Shown: positions 17,272-26,471, numbered from the stretch's first letter. The stretch is 64,000 nucleotides of DNA from an uncultured Bacteroidales bacterium (GCA_947307415.1 CAMZJA010000001.1:329288-393287); one strand, 5' to 3'. Notes: generated by a model not told the origin, from the letters alone. Made by a program: numbers and translations.

Positions 17272-19371
17272 ATGGATCTTCTGCAGACGAAAATCGAATA
17301 TCTGAAGGGCGTGGGGCCGAAACGGGCTGAGCTTCTGAATAAGGAGCTGGGCATTTTCACGTTTCAGGACCTGCTCGATTATTTCCCTTTCAGGTATATC
17401 GACCGTTCGCAGATTCATAAGGTCAGGCAGATTACCGACGACACCGTTTATTACCAACTCGTGGGAACGGTGAGCAATATGCAATCATTTGGTTCTCCGA
17501 GAGTTACAAGGATTACAGCGACATTTACCGATGATACTGGCTCCATCGAATTGGTGTGGTTCAAAGGCTTGAAATGGATAAAAAACCGCTTCCAGCCAGG
17601 CAAGAAATATCTTATCTTCGGCAAGGCGAGCGTGTTTAACAACCGCTTCAACTTCACCCATCCCGATGTCGAGGATTATAACCCAGACGATGTGCTGGTC
17701 GGCGAGGCGCTGCAAGGTGTTTACAACACCACCGAGAAGATGAAAAACGCCGGTTTGGGTACCAAACAATTCGCGAAAATCATCAAAACATGCGTGCTTC
17801 AAGTGTGGAACATGATTCCGGAAGTACTGCCGCAAAGCCTGATTCTGCACGACAAGCTTCTGCCTCGAAAAGAAGCCTATTACAAGATACATTTGCCATC
17901 GAACAGCACTGATATTCAACGCGCTACGACGAGGTTGAAATATGAGGAACATTTCTTCTTCCAGCTGCGGCTTTTGGTTCATAAAAAAGACCGACAGCTT
18001 AACACAAAAAGCGTTGTGTTTCAACAAGTTGGCGATTATTTCAATAGTTTCTACAAGGAACATCTCCCCTTCCCTCTTACCAACGCCCAGAAACGTGTCA
18101 TCAAGGAGATTCGCGCCGATTTGAAGAGCGGCCACCAGATGAACCGACTGCTTCAAGGCGACGTTGGAAGCGGAAAGACCATCGTCGCTCTGATGATAAT
18201 GCTTCTCGCACTCGACAACGGCTATCAGGCAGCCCTTATGGCACCGACGGAAATCCTTGCCACTCAACATCTTGAGACGTTGCGAGCGCAACTCAAAGGC
18301 ATGGATGTGCATTTCGCCTTGCTGACTGGTAGCACCAAACAATCCGAGCGAAAACAGATTCTTGCCGACCTTGCAAGTGGCGACCTGCAAATAATAATAG
18401 GTACCCACGCTTTGATTGAAGACACTGTGGTTTTCAATAACTTAGGGCTCTGTATCATCGACGAGCAGCATCGTTTCGGTGTGGCTCAACGTGCTTCGTT
18501 CTGGGACAAGACATCATTCCCGCCTCATACTTTGGTGATGACTGCCACCCCGATTCCGCGTACCTTGGCGATGACGCAATACGGTGACTTGGATGTCTCA
18601 AAAATCGATGAGTTGCCACCAGGAAGGAAGCCTGTCAAGACAGTGCATGTGTTTCAGGAACAACGACTTGCGATAATCGGGTTCATGAAGAAACAGATTG
18701 CCGAAGGGCATCAGATTTATGTGGTATACCCGCTAATCAAGGAGTCGGAGAAGATGGATTTGATCAACCTGCAGGAAGGTTACGAGGCGATGATGCGCGA
18801 TTTCCCTGAGCCGGATTATCACATCAGCGTGGTGCACGGTCAGATGAAGGCCGAGGATAAGGACTGGGAAATGCAGCGTTTCGTTCGTGGCGAAACTCAT
18901 ATCATGATTGCGACGACAGTGATCGAGGTCGGTGTTAACGTTCCTAACGCCTCGGTGATGATAATCGAAAATGCCAACAGATTCGGGCTTTCGCAGCTAC
19001 ACCAGCTCCGTGGAAGAGTGGGCCGCGGCGCCGAGCAGTCGTACTGCGTCTTGATAACCGACCATAAGATCACGGGCGAGGGGAAAAAACGCATGGAGAC
19101 TATGGTGAAGACCAACGACGGATTCGAGATCGCGGAAGCTGATTTGCAATTACGTGGTCCGGGTGAGACACAAGGCACCCGCCAGTCGGGAATGATTGAG
19201 ATGAAAATCGGCGACTTACAATACGACGAGCCAATCATCAGGCACACTCGCCGCATGGCGAACTTACTTTTGGATGCCGACCCAACGCTTTCAAAACCAG
19301 AACATTACGCTACAAAGCAATATTTCTCACAGCAGTTTGAGAGAGATTTCGATTGGAGCAGGATCGGATAG
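17272..19371 (+). CDS. recG: ATP-dependent DNA helicase RecG
   Basis: 699-residue superfamily 2 helicase that remodels stalled replication forks and Holliday junctions. The N-terminal wedge/OB domain (about 1-200) starts YLKGVGPKRAELL. Helicase motifs are LLQGDVGSGKT (Walker A, about 296-306), PTEILATQH, IIDEQHRFGV (motif II, DEQH as is usual for RecG), TATPIPRT, and later IATTVIEVGVNVPNA and QLRGRVGRG. The C-terminal tail has the TRP-like hairpin and RGPGETQGTRQSG. Length is normal for the family. The downstream gap holds a palindromic dispersed repeat rather than a gene. Confidence 0.97.
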   Translation: MDLLQTKIEYLKGVGPKRAELLNKELGIFTFQDLLDYFPFRYIDRSQIHKVRQITDDTVYYQLVGTVSNMQSFGSPRVTRITATFTDDTGSIELVWFKGLKWIKNRFQPGKKYLIFGKASVFNNRFNFTHPDVEDYNPDDVLVGEALQGVYNTTEKMKNAGLGTKQFAKIIKTCVLQVWNMIPEVLPQSLILHDKLLPRKEAYYKIHLPSNSTDIQRATTRLKYEEHFFFQLRLLVHKKDRQLNTKSVVFQQVGDYFNSFYKEHLPFPLTNAQKRVIKEIRADLKSGHQMNRLLQGDVGSGKTIVALMIMLLALDNGYQAALMAPTEILATQHLETLRAQLKGMDVHFALLTGSTKQSERKQILADLASGDLQIIIGTHALIEDTVVFNNLGLCIIDEQHRFGVAQRASFWDKTSFPPHTLVMTATPIPRTLAMTQYGDLDVSKIDELPPGRKPVKTVHVFQEQRLAIIGFMKKQIAEGHQIYVVYPLIKESEKMDLINLQEGYEAMMRDFPEPDYHISVVHGQMKAEDKDWEMQRFVRGETHIMIATTVIEVGVNVPNASVMIIENANRFGLSQLHQLRGRVGRGAEQSYCVLITDHKITGEGKKRMETMVKTNDGFEIAEADLQLRGPGETQGTRQSGMIEMKIGDLQYDEPIIRHTRRMANLLLDADPTLSKPEHYATKQYFSQQFERDFDWSRIG

Positions 19372-19375
19372 GATT

Positions 19376-19502
19376 GTCATTTCGAGCTTGTCGAGAAATC
19401 CTCTTTCAGACATTGCTTTCGGTGAAAAAGGATTTATTCGCCTATGGCGAATGCTTTCGCTTCGCTCAGGTCTTCATTCCGCTTCGCTTCAGTCGAAATG
19501 AC
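19376..19502. repeat. GTCATTTCGAG-type palindromic repeat
   Basis: Begins GTCATTTCGAGC and ends GTCGAAATGAC, so the outer ends are inverted. Inside are several further partial copies (CTTCGCTTCAGTCG, CTTTCGCTTCGCTCAG). It fills the gap between the convergent recG and deacetylase genes and may act as a bidirectional terminator. Confidence 0.8.
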
Positions 19503-19508
19503 AAACTA

Positions 19509-20129
19509 CTATAAAGCTTTGAAAATAAAACCCTTTTTTGAATAGTATTCCAATACTCTTGGTAGAGCTGAAATCATATTATTATAAGCTTTTACACTGT
19601 CGTGAAATGTAATAATTGCGCCATCTCCTGCATTTTTTATGACATTTTGATAGACGTCTTCAGGCGAGAGAGCATGATCCCAGTCGTAGGCGATGACAGT
19701 CCAGGCAACTATTTTTAGTGTAGAGTTTAGAGTGTAGAGTTTTGAGAGTTGAGAATATTTGATCTTCCCATGAGGCGGACGGAATAAATTGCTGTGAATC
19801 AATTTATTAGCTGATAAAACTGAATTGACGTAATCGTCGGATTTTGTCTTCCAGCCGTCCTCATGATTAAAGGTATGACAGCCGACAGAATGACCTTCTT
19901 TTTTGACTAATTCAAAAGTTTTTGGAAATTTTTGGACGTTGTTTCCTATGCAGAAAAAGGTGGCTTTCGCATCATATCTTTTAAGAATTTCAAGCACTTT
20001 CGGCGTTATCAGCGGATGAGGTCCGTCATCAAAAGTGAGATAAATAGTCTTCTTGTCTGTCTTCGGCATTTCCCAAAGCAGAGAAGGATAGAAAATCCTG
20101 AAAATTTTTGATGGTTTAACTAATCTCAC
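19509..20129 (-). CDS. Polysaccharide deacetylase (NodB homology domain)
   Basis: 206 residues. NodB-type metal-dependent deacetylase of carbohydrate esterase family 4, acting on N-acetylated glycans such as peptidoglycan. Motifs are YLTFDDGPHP (catalytic and metal Asp), GCHTFNHED (metal His), FRPPHGKIKYSQL and the late ITFHDSVKAYN. There is no signal peptide, so location is uncertain; many Bacteroidota homologues lack one too. The segment around LYTLNSTLK (about residues 126-137) is encoded by a tandem heptamer-like repeat (GTGTAGA/GTTTAGA on the + strand), probably a tolerated repeat insertion. A TAATTTTGCA box lies directly upstream at 20132-20141. Confidence 0.9.
   Translation of the reverse strand: MRLVKPSKIFRIFYPSLLWEMPKTDKKTIYLTFDDGPHPLITPKVLEILKRYDAKATFFCIGNNVQKFPKTFELVKKEGHSVGCHTFNHEDGWKTKSDDYVNSVLSANKLIHSNLFRPPHGKIKYSQLSKLYTLNSTLKIVAWTVIAYDWDHALSPEDVYQNVIKNAGDGAIITFHDSVKAYNNMISALPRVLEYYSKKGFIFKAL
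19717..19753. repeat. Heptamer-like tandem repeat inside the deacetylase gene
   Basis: Tandem units of about 7 bases (GTGTAGA, GTTTAGA, GTGTAGA, GTTTTGA) on the + strand. The word differs from the TCTAAGG family but has the same 7-base period, and it is read in frame. Confidence 0.65.
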
Positions 20130-20131
20130 GA

Positions 20132-20141
20132 TGCAAAATTA
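20132..20141 (-). promoter_or_regulatory. -7 box (TAATTTTGCA) for the deacetylase gene
   Basis: Minus-strand match to TAnnTTTGC just upstream of the deacetylase ATG, divergent to the gpmA promoter. Confidence 0.5.
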
Positions 20142-20172
20142 TAAAAAATTTGTTTTATATAAAAGTTTTTAT

Positions 20173-20182
20173 TATTTTTGCA
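20173..20182 (+). promoter_or_regulatory. -7 box (TATTTTTGCA) for the gpmA operon
   Basis: Match to TAnnTTTGC 24 bases before the gpmA ATG at 20206. Confidence 0.65.
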
Positions 20183-20205
20183 GATTCTAACAATTTTTTG
20201 AAAAA

Positions 20206-20952
20206 ATGAAAAAACTCATATTAGTTCGCCACGGCGAAAGTGAATGGAACAAGCTCAACCTTTTTACCGGTTGGACCAACGTCGATTTATCGGAAAAAGG
20301 CGTTCAAGAGGCTTTGGAAGCTGGTAAGTCGTTGAAAAACAATGGCTACAAACCTGAGATTTGCTTCACATCATACCTAAAAAGAGCCATCAAGACTCTC
20401 AACAACATTCTCGATGTGATGGATATGGACTGGCTGCCAGTGTACAAAAGCTGGCGCTTGAACGAGAAGAGCTACGGTCAGCTGCAGGGCTTGAACAAGG
20501 TCGACATGGCCAAGAAATACGGTGAGGAGCAGGTGTTGAAATGGCGCCGTTGCTTCGATGTGCAGCCTCCGGCGCTCTCGATGGACGACCCGAAGAGTCC
20601 GCGTCAGGATCCGCGTTATGCCGAGATGACCGACGACCAGATTCCGCTCACCGAGTCGTTGAAAGACACCATCGCACGTTTGATGCCTTACTATAAAGAA
20701 GTGATTCTCAAGGCTTTCGAAAACCACGACGAGGTGATGGTGGTAGCTCACGGCAACAGTCTCCGCGGCATCGTCAAGGAGCTGAAAAACATGGGCGAAG
20801 ACGAAATCATTAAATTCAACATTCCTACGGCAATACCTTACATCTTTGAGTTTGACGATAAGATGAATCTTCAAAAAGACTTCTTCCTCGGTGACCCTGA
20901 AGAGATTGCAAAGAAGATGCAAAGCGTTGCTAATCAAGGAAAAGCAAAATAA
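20206..20952 (+). CDS. gpmA: 2,3-bisphosphoglycerate-dependent phosphoglycerate mutase
   Basis: 248 residues, the normal size for dPGM. It interconverts 3- and 2-phosphoglycerate in glycolysis through a phosphohistidine. The catalytic motif LVRHGESEWN is at residues 5-14, TGWTNVDLSEKG follows, and the second catalytic His is in VVAHGNSLRG near 181-190. Acid Glu in the RLNEKSYGQLQG region is also present. It heads a rightward cluster with a protein phosphatase-like gene 2 bases downstream, then tatD and tcdA. Confidence 0.96.
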   Translation: MKKLILVRHGESEWNKLNLFTGWTNVDLSEKGVQEALEAGKSLKNNGYKPEICFTSYLKRAIKTLNNILDVMDMDWLPVYKSWRLNEKSYGQLQGLNKVDMAKKYGEEQVLKWRRCFDVQPPALSMDDPKSPRQDPRYAEMTDDQIPLTESLKDTIARLMPYYKEVILKAFENHDEVMVVAHGNSLRGIVKELKNMGEDEIIKFNIPTAIPYIFEFDDKMNLQKDFFLGDPEEIAKKMQSVANQGKAK

Positions 20953-20954
20953 TT

Positions 20955-21659
20955 ATGAAAAAAAGGTGGATTATACCTGACATTCACGGATGCGTCAATA
21001 CCCTGAAGCAACTTGTCGAACACTGCATTCAGCCTACCAAGGAAGACTCCATTTACTTTCTTGGCGACTACATCGACCGCGGTCCGGACGGTAAAGGTGT
21101 CATCGACTACATCATGAGTTTTCAGAATGAGGGATATGACATTCAGTATCTCATTGGTAATCATGAGTATTACTGCATGAACTCATACGAAAACGACAAG
21201 CACAGATGGTTAACCAAGAGCAGCATTCAAAAAGAATGGGAACGTTACGGTGCCAAGATGACGCTAAAGAGTTTCGGTGTGAAACGTCCTCGTGACATCG
21301 ATGAGAAATACATCGAATGGATGAGAAAAGGCAAGTATTTCATTGAACTTGACGACTATATCCTTGTCCATGCAGGTATGAACTTCAACATCCCGGATCC
21401 GTTCGACGATAAGATGTCGATGCTTTGGGTGCGCGATTTCAAGGTCGACACCGCAAAAACAGGAGGCAAGAAAATCATACACGGACACGTGCCGGTGGAG
21501 CACAGCCTCATTCAGCTTTTCATTGAATCTCAAGGATATAACTTCATTGCTCTCGACAATGGAGTGTATTACAGAGACCAGAAAGTGGGCTTCGGCAACC
21601 TAATGGCTCTCGAACTCAACAGCATGGAGCTCATCGCTCAACCGAATGTCGACTTCTGA
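20955..21659 (+). CDS. Serine/threonine phosphatase-like metallophosphoesterase
   Basis: 234 residues, PPP-family calcineurin-like fold. Metal and catalytic motifs in order are PDIHGCVNTL (about 9-18), GDYIDRGPDGKGVIDY (about 37-52), IGNHEYY (about 69-75), VHAGMNF and HGHVPVEH. This set is that of bacterial PPP enzymes (PrpA/PrpE, ApaH relatives), which dephosphorylate proteins or split dinucleoside polyphosphates. Substrate cannot be told from sequence. It begins 2 bases after gpmA's stop and its own stop overlaps the tatD start by one base (TGATG). Confidence 0.88.
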   Translation: MKKRWIIPDIHGCVNTLKQLVEHCIQPTKEDSIYFLGDYIDRGPDGKGVIDYIMSFQNEGYDIQYLIGNHEYYCMNSYENDKHRWLTKSSIQKEWERYGAKMTLKSFGVKRPRDIDEKYIEWMRKGKYFIELDDYILVHAGMNFNIPDPFDDKMSMLWVRDFKVDTAKTGGKKIIHGHVPVEHSLIQLFIESQGYNFIALDNGVYYRDQKVGFGNLMALELNSMELIAQPNVDF

Positions 21660-22276
21660 TGTATGTAGATATCCATACACATGTTGATAATCAGTCGGTT
21701 ATCAGGATTTTAGATAATGATTTTGATAAAATTTCAGTGACCTGGGGAGTGCATCCTTGGGAGGTAAACGATTATGACAACAATGTTCCTCGCGACCTGC
21801 GGTCGCTCGGAATGACAGCTGTTATCGGCGAGGTGGGACTGGATAAAGTTCACAAGGAAACCTTTGAAAAACAGATTGAGGTTTTTGAGGAAATGATAAG
21901 ATTATCAGAGAGTTACAGGAAGCCGATGATAATTCATTGTGTGAGGGCGTACTCGGAGATAATCGAGATGAGGAAGAAGACGAAGGCGACCATGCCATGG
22001 GTGATTCACGGGTTTAACAGCTCAGTTGAGACTATGCGGCAACTGCTGAAATATGATATTTATATTTCGCTTGGCGAAATTTTGTATCGCAATGAAAATC
22101 AAGCTGTTGAGATATTAAAAAACATCCCTTTGGAGCGACTTTTCCTGGAAACCGACGTCTCCGGAAGGGACATCAAAGACGTTTATGCGAAGGCGGCGGC
22201 GTTGATGGGATGCGATATTGATGTTTTGTGCAGACAAATTTTTGAAAATTATGGAAGACTGGAAGCAACGCACTAA
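21659..22276 (+). CDS. TatD family metal-dependent hydrolase
   Basis: 205 residues, short for TatD (about 260). Amidohydrolase-fold family with deoxyribonuclease activity in characterised members. Motifs are VDIHTHVDN at the start, WGVHPWEV near 30, IGEVGLDKV near 56-64, MIIHCVRAY near 84, VIHGFNSS near 106 and LFLETDVSGR near 155-164. Residues about 44-52 (PRDLRSLGM) are encoded by a copy of the GTCATTCCGAG-type repeat in frame, just before the conserved IGEVGLD. The start overlaps the preceding stop, and the last 26 bases overlap the next gene. Confidence 0.85.
   Translation: MYVDIHTHVDNQSVIRILDNDFDKISVTWGVHPWEVNDYDNNVPRDLRSLGMTAVIGEVGLDKVHKETFEKQIEVFEEMIRLSESYRKPMIIHCVRAYSEIIEMRKKTKATMPWVIHGFNSSVETMRQLLKYDIYISLGEILYRNENQAVEILKNIPLERLFLETDVSGRDIKDVYAKAAALMGCDIDVLCRQIFENYGRLEATH
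21788..21816. repeat. Dispersed repeat copy inside the tatD-like gene
   Basis: CCTCGCGACC...CGCTCGGAATGAC matches the half-unit GGAATGAC/GCTCGGAATGAC seen in intergenic copies at 34.2, 47.0 and 51.4 kb. It is in frame. Confidence 0.65.
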
Positions 22277-22988
22277 TATATTAATAGGTGATGAGGGAGT
22301 CGAGCGGCTCGCCAAGGCTCACGTCTTGGTAGTAGGTCTCGGTGGCGTGGGCGCTTACGCCGCTGAACAGCTCGCTCGCGCTGGCATAGGCGAAATGACG
22401 ATAGTGGACAGCGACACTGTGAGCGTGACTAACAAAAACCGTCAGCTGTTGGCGTTAGACAGCACGTTAGGGCGTTTGAAAACCGAGGTCATGGCGGAAC
22501 GAATACGCGACATCAACCCCGACATCAAGCTGCACGTGCTCACGCAATACCTTAAGGATCAGTCGATTATAGATTTGATGTCGCAGAAGTTCGACTTCGT
22601 CGTCGACGCCATCGACACCATGGCGCCTAAGGTGTTTCTGCTTTACTATGCGGTGCAAAACCATCAAAACATCGTGAGCTGCATGGGTGCCGGCGGAAAA
22701 TTCGACCCAACGAAAATAGAGATTTGCGACATGTCGAAGTCGTACAACTGCCGGTTGGCGTTTTATATCCGCAAACGCCTGCACCGACTGGGCATTCGTG
22801 AAGGGATAACGGTAGTTTTCTCACCTGAAAAGGTGGCCGACGACGCCTTCATTGTGGAAGACGAGCAACAACAAAACAAGATAGCTACTGTGGGGACTAT
22901 TTCTTATATGCCGGCTGTTTTCGGATGCTTCTGCGCATCACATGTCATCAACCAGCTACTAAAAACACAAAATCGTGCTTCTTTCTGA
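22251..22988 (+). CDS. tcdA: tRNA threonylcarbamoyladenosine dehydratase
   Basis: 245 residues from the ATG at 22251; an earlier in-frame ATG at 22218 would add 11 residues and lengthen the tatD overlap, so the later one (MEDWKQRTNILIG) is preferred, matching homologues. E1/ThiF fold: VVGLGGVGAYAAEQLARAGIG is the ATP-binding glycine motif (about residues 25-45), then NRQLLAL and DAIDTMAPK with the adenylation Asp. TcdA cyclises t6A37 to ct6A37 in ANN-decoding tRNAs. The catalytic or zinc cysteines expected near CMGAGGKFDPTKI are visible. Its end overlaps the convergent zinc-ribbon gene by 41 bases. Confidence 0.92.
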   Translation: MEDWKQRTNILIGDEGVERLAKAHVLVVGLGGVGAYAAEQLARAGIGEMTIVDSDTVSVTNKNRQLLALDSTLGRLKTEVMAERIRDINPDIKLHVLTQYLKDQSIIDLMSQKFDFVVDAIDTMAPKVFLLYYAVQNHQNIVSCMGAGGKFDPTKIEICDMSKSYNCRLAFYIRKRLHRLGIREGITVVFSPEKVADDAFIVEDEQQQNKIATVGTISYMPAVFGCFCASHVINQLLKTQNRASF

Positions 22989-23706
22989 CCTCGCTCTCGA
23001 TATGAGCGATGTAATGTGTGCGTCGAGGGATGGTGTTGAGTATTTTCTGAGCCTCGCCGAACTCACCCATCTCACGATATAACTCTATGATTTCCAATAT
23101 CGAAGCCTCATATTCCTCATCGTCAGGGGTGTAACGGCCTTTCAGGAGGACGAGCAAAGCCTTAAGGTTTTCGAGATATTCAACGCGAAGCTTTTTGAAC
23201 ATCGCACGACCCTGTTTCTGTTTGCGGCGGTTCTTTCGCCACACGTTGAAACTCATCTTTCCGGAAAAGAGATAAGACAGGTGCATCTGATAGTTGTTAC
23301 GCACCAGATCGTTGTAGGCCCACCACATCAGACGGCGGATATAAAGCTCCTTATCTTTATCATTTTCAATGGCTTGGAGGCATTGCTTGTAATGATTGAC
23401 GAGAGCCATACGGCCTTCAACGCTGTTGAAATGGATGCCGAAGAAACGCCAGTTGTTCCAGTTATAATAAGGCACTTCGGGCTTTTTGTAGGTTACTACC
23501 GGCTCTTTGTATTCGTCGACCCAGAACCAGTGGCTGCATGCCGGGCATGCGATGACCTTCTGCGGCTCAGTTATGTAATTGTCGTTCAACGTCTTACCAT
23601 CGGAATACAATATCGATTTATTGACCATCTCCGACTTCACGAGATGACCTTCGAGCCACGATTCGCAGCGCGGGCATTGGATATAAAAAGTATCGTATTT
23701 TATCAT
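22948..23706 (-). CDS. Hypothetical protein with N-terminal zinc ribbon
   Basis: I do not recognise a named family. 252 residues from the ATG at 23706; a TTG at 23721, touching the rnhA stop, would give 257. Two CxxC pairs (CPRCES near residue 10 and CPACSHWFW near 54) suggest a zinc ribbon. The rest is helical and rich in Tyr, Trp, Arg and Lys, with a basic KNRRKQKQGR stretch near 160 and a TPR-like tail (EIIELYREMGEFGEAQKILNTI). Similar proteins with a N-terminal ribbon and a TPR-like end exist in Bacteroidota as uncharacterised. It follows rnhA with no gap and overlaps tcdA by 41 bases at the end. Nucleic-acid binding is only a guess. Confidence 0.75.
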   Translation of the reverse strand: MIKYDTFYIQCPRCESWLEGHLVKSEMVNKSILYSDGKTLNDNYITEPQKVIACPACSHWFWVDEYKEPVVTYKKPEVPYYNWNNWRFFGIHFNSVEGRMALVNHYKQCLQAIENDKDKELYIRRLMWWAYNDLVRNNYQMHLSYLFSGKMSFNVWRKNRRKQKQGRAMFKKLRVEYLENLKALLVLLKGRYTPDDEEYEASILEIIELYREMGEFGEAQKILNTIPRRTHYIAHIESEVRKKHDFVFLVAG

Positions 23707-23721
23707 AACGTTGACTTTCAA

Positions 23722-24321
23722 TTACTTACGACCGAAATCAGCGGGGATCTCGCCCCAGATCTCGGTTCTCCACTTATAAATCGGCACTCTGAAGGTGTTG
23801 TCGTGAAGCCATTTCTCGGCACGGCGTATCACCTCGAAGAGATACCTATTCTTCTCATTTTCAACGAGTTTCGTCCTGCAAAGACCTTCACTCACCCATT
23901 TCTGACCGTTCAGCGAGTCGGAATAGATTGGGAGGTTAAGGCGTTTTTGTTGCTGCCATGCGAGGCAGTGGACGATGGCAAGAAACTCGCCTATGTTGTT
24001 GGTGCCGCCTTCAAACACCGGGCTTTTAAATAGCTCGGTGCCCGTCTCGACGAACACGCCCCGGTATTCCATTTTACCTGGATTACCGGAGCATGCCGCG
24101 TCGACTGCGATGGCGTTTGTGATCGGTTTCGGGGCGCCGTCGGGTAACGATTGCCACGATTTTATCGGTTCCGATTTGAACGCTGCCTCGGCCTGTTCGC
24201 GGGTGGGATATCCTTTATATTTCGCACCTTGGAACCCTTCGACCTGCTGACGACACTCGTCCCAGCTGTCGAAGACGCCGATTTGACGGCCGACCCAAAC
24301 CGTGTAATATTTATTTTTCAA
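23722..24321 (-). CDS. rnhA: Ribonuclease HI with N-terminal viroplasmin-like domain
   Basis: 199 residues. A caulimovirus viroplasmin-like hybrid-binding domain is at about 1-50 (KYYTVWVGRQIGVFDSW ... FQGAKYKGYPTREQAEAAF). The RNase H fold then shows the acidic residues Asp74 (AVDAACSGNPG), Glu112 (NIGEFLA), Asp135 (IYSDS) and a late Asp near 195 (IPADFG). It degrades RNA in RNA-DNA hybrids. No ATG is found near the start; the frame begins at TTG directly after mutB's stop (TAATTGAAA), so TTG is the likely start. It is the third gene of the mutA-mutB operon. Confidence 0.9.
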   Translation of the reverse strand: MKNKYYTVWVGRQIGVFDSWDECRQQVEGFQGAKYKGYPTREQAEAAFKSEPIKSWQSLPDGAPKPITNAIAVDAACSGNPGKMEYRGVFVETGTELFKSPVFEGGTNNIGEFLAIVHCLAWQQQKRLNLPIYSDSLNGQKWVSEGLCRTKLVENEKNRYLFEVIRRAEKWLHDNTFRVPIYKWRTEIWGEIPADFGRK

Positions 24322-26457
24322 TTACTGTTTACGTACTGCCAATAACAATTCCAACATCTTGATTGCCGAATCCGACACTATGGTACCAGGTCCGAAGATG
24401 GCAACCGCGCCGGCGTCATACAGGAACTGATAATCTTGGTGAGGGATAACGCCACCCACTGTCACCATGATATCAGGGCGACCGAGTTTGGCGAGTTCTT
24501 CGATAACCTGTGGCACGAGGGTCTTATGACCTGCCGCTAATGACGACACTCCGACGATGTGGACATCGTTTTCCACTGCCTGACGAGCTGTCTCGGCCGG
24601 TGTCTGGAACAAAGGTCCCATATCGACGTCGAAGCCTATGTCGGCGTAGCCTGTAGCGACGACTTTAGCGCCACGGTCGTGACCGTCCTGACCCATCTTC
24701 GCAATCATGATACGAGGACGACGGCCTTCGATCTTTGCGAACTCATCAGCCATTGCCTGTGCCTTAGCGAACTTCTCATTACCTTTTGCTTCCATAGAAT
24801 AAACTCCTGATATTGAACGAATTACAGCTTTATAACGACCAACGACTTTCTCGCATGCCATTGAGATCTCACCGAGAGTTGCACGGCATTTAGCAGCTTC
24901 GACTGCCAATGCGAGGAGGTTGCCCTTGCCAGTCTTCACCGATTCGGTGATGGCGTCGAGGCAACGCTGCACGTCGGCTTCGTTACGTTTTGCCTTCAGT
25001 TCTTTCAGACGGCGGATCTGTGACTCACGCACCGCTGTATTGTCAACCTCAAGAGTATCAATGCTATCCTCATGCTCGAGGCGATATTTGTTGATACCCA
25101 CGATGGTCTCGGTGCCAGCGTCGATCTTAGCCTGCTTGCGAGCTGCGGCCTCTTCGATACGCATCTTCGGAAGACCTGTCTCGATAGCCTTGGCCATGCC
25201 GCCCATCTCCTCGACTTCCATGATGTGAGCCCAAGCGCGCTCAGCGATTTCCTTGGTGAGAGATTCAACATAATATGAACCTGCCCATGGGTCGACGACG
25301 CGGCAAACGTTGGTTTCTTCCTGGATATAAATCTGAGTGTTACGAGCGATACGAGCCGAGAAGTCGGTAGGAAGTGCGATAGCCTCGTCCAAAGCGTTGG
25401 TGTGCAACGACTGAGTGTGGCCGAGAGCTGCACCCATAGCCTCGATACATGTACGGGCCACGTTGTTGAACGGGTCTTGCTCTGTGAGTGACCATCCTGA
25501 AGTCTGGGTGTGAGTACGCAGAGCCAATGACTTGTCGCTCTTCGGGTTGAATGTCTTCACGATCTTAGCCCACAGCATACGAGCGGCGCGCATCTTTGCG
25601 ATCTCCATGAAGTGGTTCATTCCGGAGCACCAGAAGAACGACAGACGTGGAGCGAAAGCGTCGATGTCCAAGCCTGACTTGACACCTGTGCGGAGGTAAT
25701 CCCAACCGTCGGCGAGGGTGTAAGCGAGCTCGATGTCGCAAGTAGCGCCGGCTTCCTGCATGTGGTAGCCGGAGATTGAGATGCTGTTGAACTTCGGCAT
25801 ATTCTGCGATGTGAATGCGAAGATATCAGCGATGATACGCATTGAGAACTCAGGCGGATAGATATAGGTGTTACGCACCATGAACTCTTTCAAGATGTCG
25901 TTCTGGATTGTACCCTGAAGCTCTTCATATTTTGCGCCCTGTTCCAAAGCGGCGACGATATAGAATGCCAAAATCGGCAACACTGCGCCGTTCATTGTCA
26001 TAGAGACAGACATCTTATTCAAAGGGATCTGGTCGAAGAGGACCTTCATATCCTCGACAGAGCAGATTGACACGCCAGCCTTACCGACATCACCCATAAC
26101 GCGTTCATGGTCAGCGTCATAGCCACGGTGAGTAGCAAGGTCGAAAGCCACTGACAGACCTTTCTGACCAGCGGCGATGTTACGACGATAGAATGCGTTT
26201 GACTCCTCAGCTGTAGAGAAACCTGCATACTGACGGACAGTCCAAGGACGCATCACATACATCGTTGAATAAGGTCCGCGGAGGTAAGGGGCGATACCTG
26301 CTGCGTAGTTGAGGTGCTCCATGCCCTCGAGGTCTTCAGCCGTATAAGCCGGCTTCACGTTGATATGTTCAACTGTTTCCCAGTCAGGTTTATAATCAGC
26401 TTTGATTTGTGACTTAGGTATAGCGTTGATATTGATATTTTTGAAATCTGGTTTCAT
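24322..26457 (-). CDS. mutB: Methylmalonyl-CoA mutase, large (catalytic) subunit
   Basis: 711 residues. It isomerises succinyl-CoA and methylmalonyl-CoA using adenosylcobalamin. The N-terminal TIM barrel has the [31 protein letters not shown] region (about 56-86), and the radical-site residues around RIARNTQ and [19 protein letters not shown] are present. The C-terminal cobalamin-binding domain has [13 protein letters not shown] (DxHxxG, near 605) and later GHKTLVPQV and GGVIPHQD. Length is normal. It lies 14 bases after mutA. In Bacteroidales the enzyme usually serves propionate formation from succinate. Confidence 0.97.
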   Translation of the reverse strand: MKPDFKNININAIPKSQIKADYKPDWETVEHINVKPAYTAEDLEGMEHLNYAAGIAPYLRGPYSTMYVMRPWTVRQYAGFSTAEESNAFYRRNIAAGQKGLSVAFDLATHRGYDADHERVMGDVGKAGVSICSVEDMKVLFDQIPLNKMSVSMTMNGAVLPILAFYIVAALEQGAKYEELQGTIQNDILKEFMVRNTYIYPPEFSMRIIADIFAFTSQNMPKFNSISISGYHMQEAGATCDIELAYTLADGWDYLRTGVKSGLDIDAFAPRLSFFWCSGMNHFMEIAKMRAARMLWAKIVKTFNPKSDKSLALRTHTQTSGWSLTEQDPFNNVARTCIEAMGAALGHTQSLHTNALDEAIALPTDFSARIARNTQIYIQEETNVCRVVDPWAGSYYVESLTKEIAERAWAHIMEVEEMGGMAKAIETGLPKMRIEEAAARKQAKIDAGTETIVGINKYRLEHEDSIDTLEVDNTAVRESQIRRLKELKAKRNEADVQRCLDAITESVKTGKGNLLALAVEAAKCRATLGEISMACEKVVGRYKAVIRSISGVYSMEAKGNEKFAKAQAMADEFAKIEGRRPRIMIAKMGQDGHDRGAKVVATGYADIGFDVDMGPLFQTPAETARQAVENDVHIVGVSSLAAGHKTLVPQVIEELAKLGRPDIMVTVGGVIPHQDYQFLYDAGAVAIFGPGTIVSDSAIKMLELLLAVRKQ

Positions 26458-26471
26458 TGCTTACTCCTTTC

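Noticed and set aside
17485-18408. 307-codon open frame antisense to recG
   Set aside because: No family signature; the recG helicase motifs lie on the opposite strand over the same bases.
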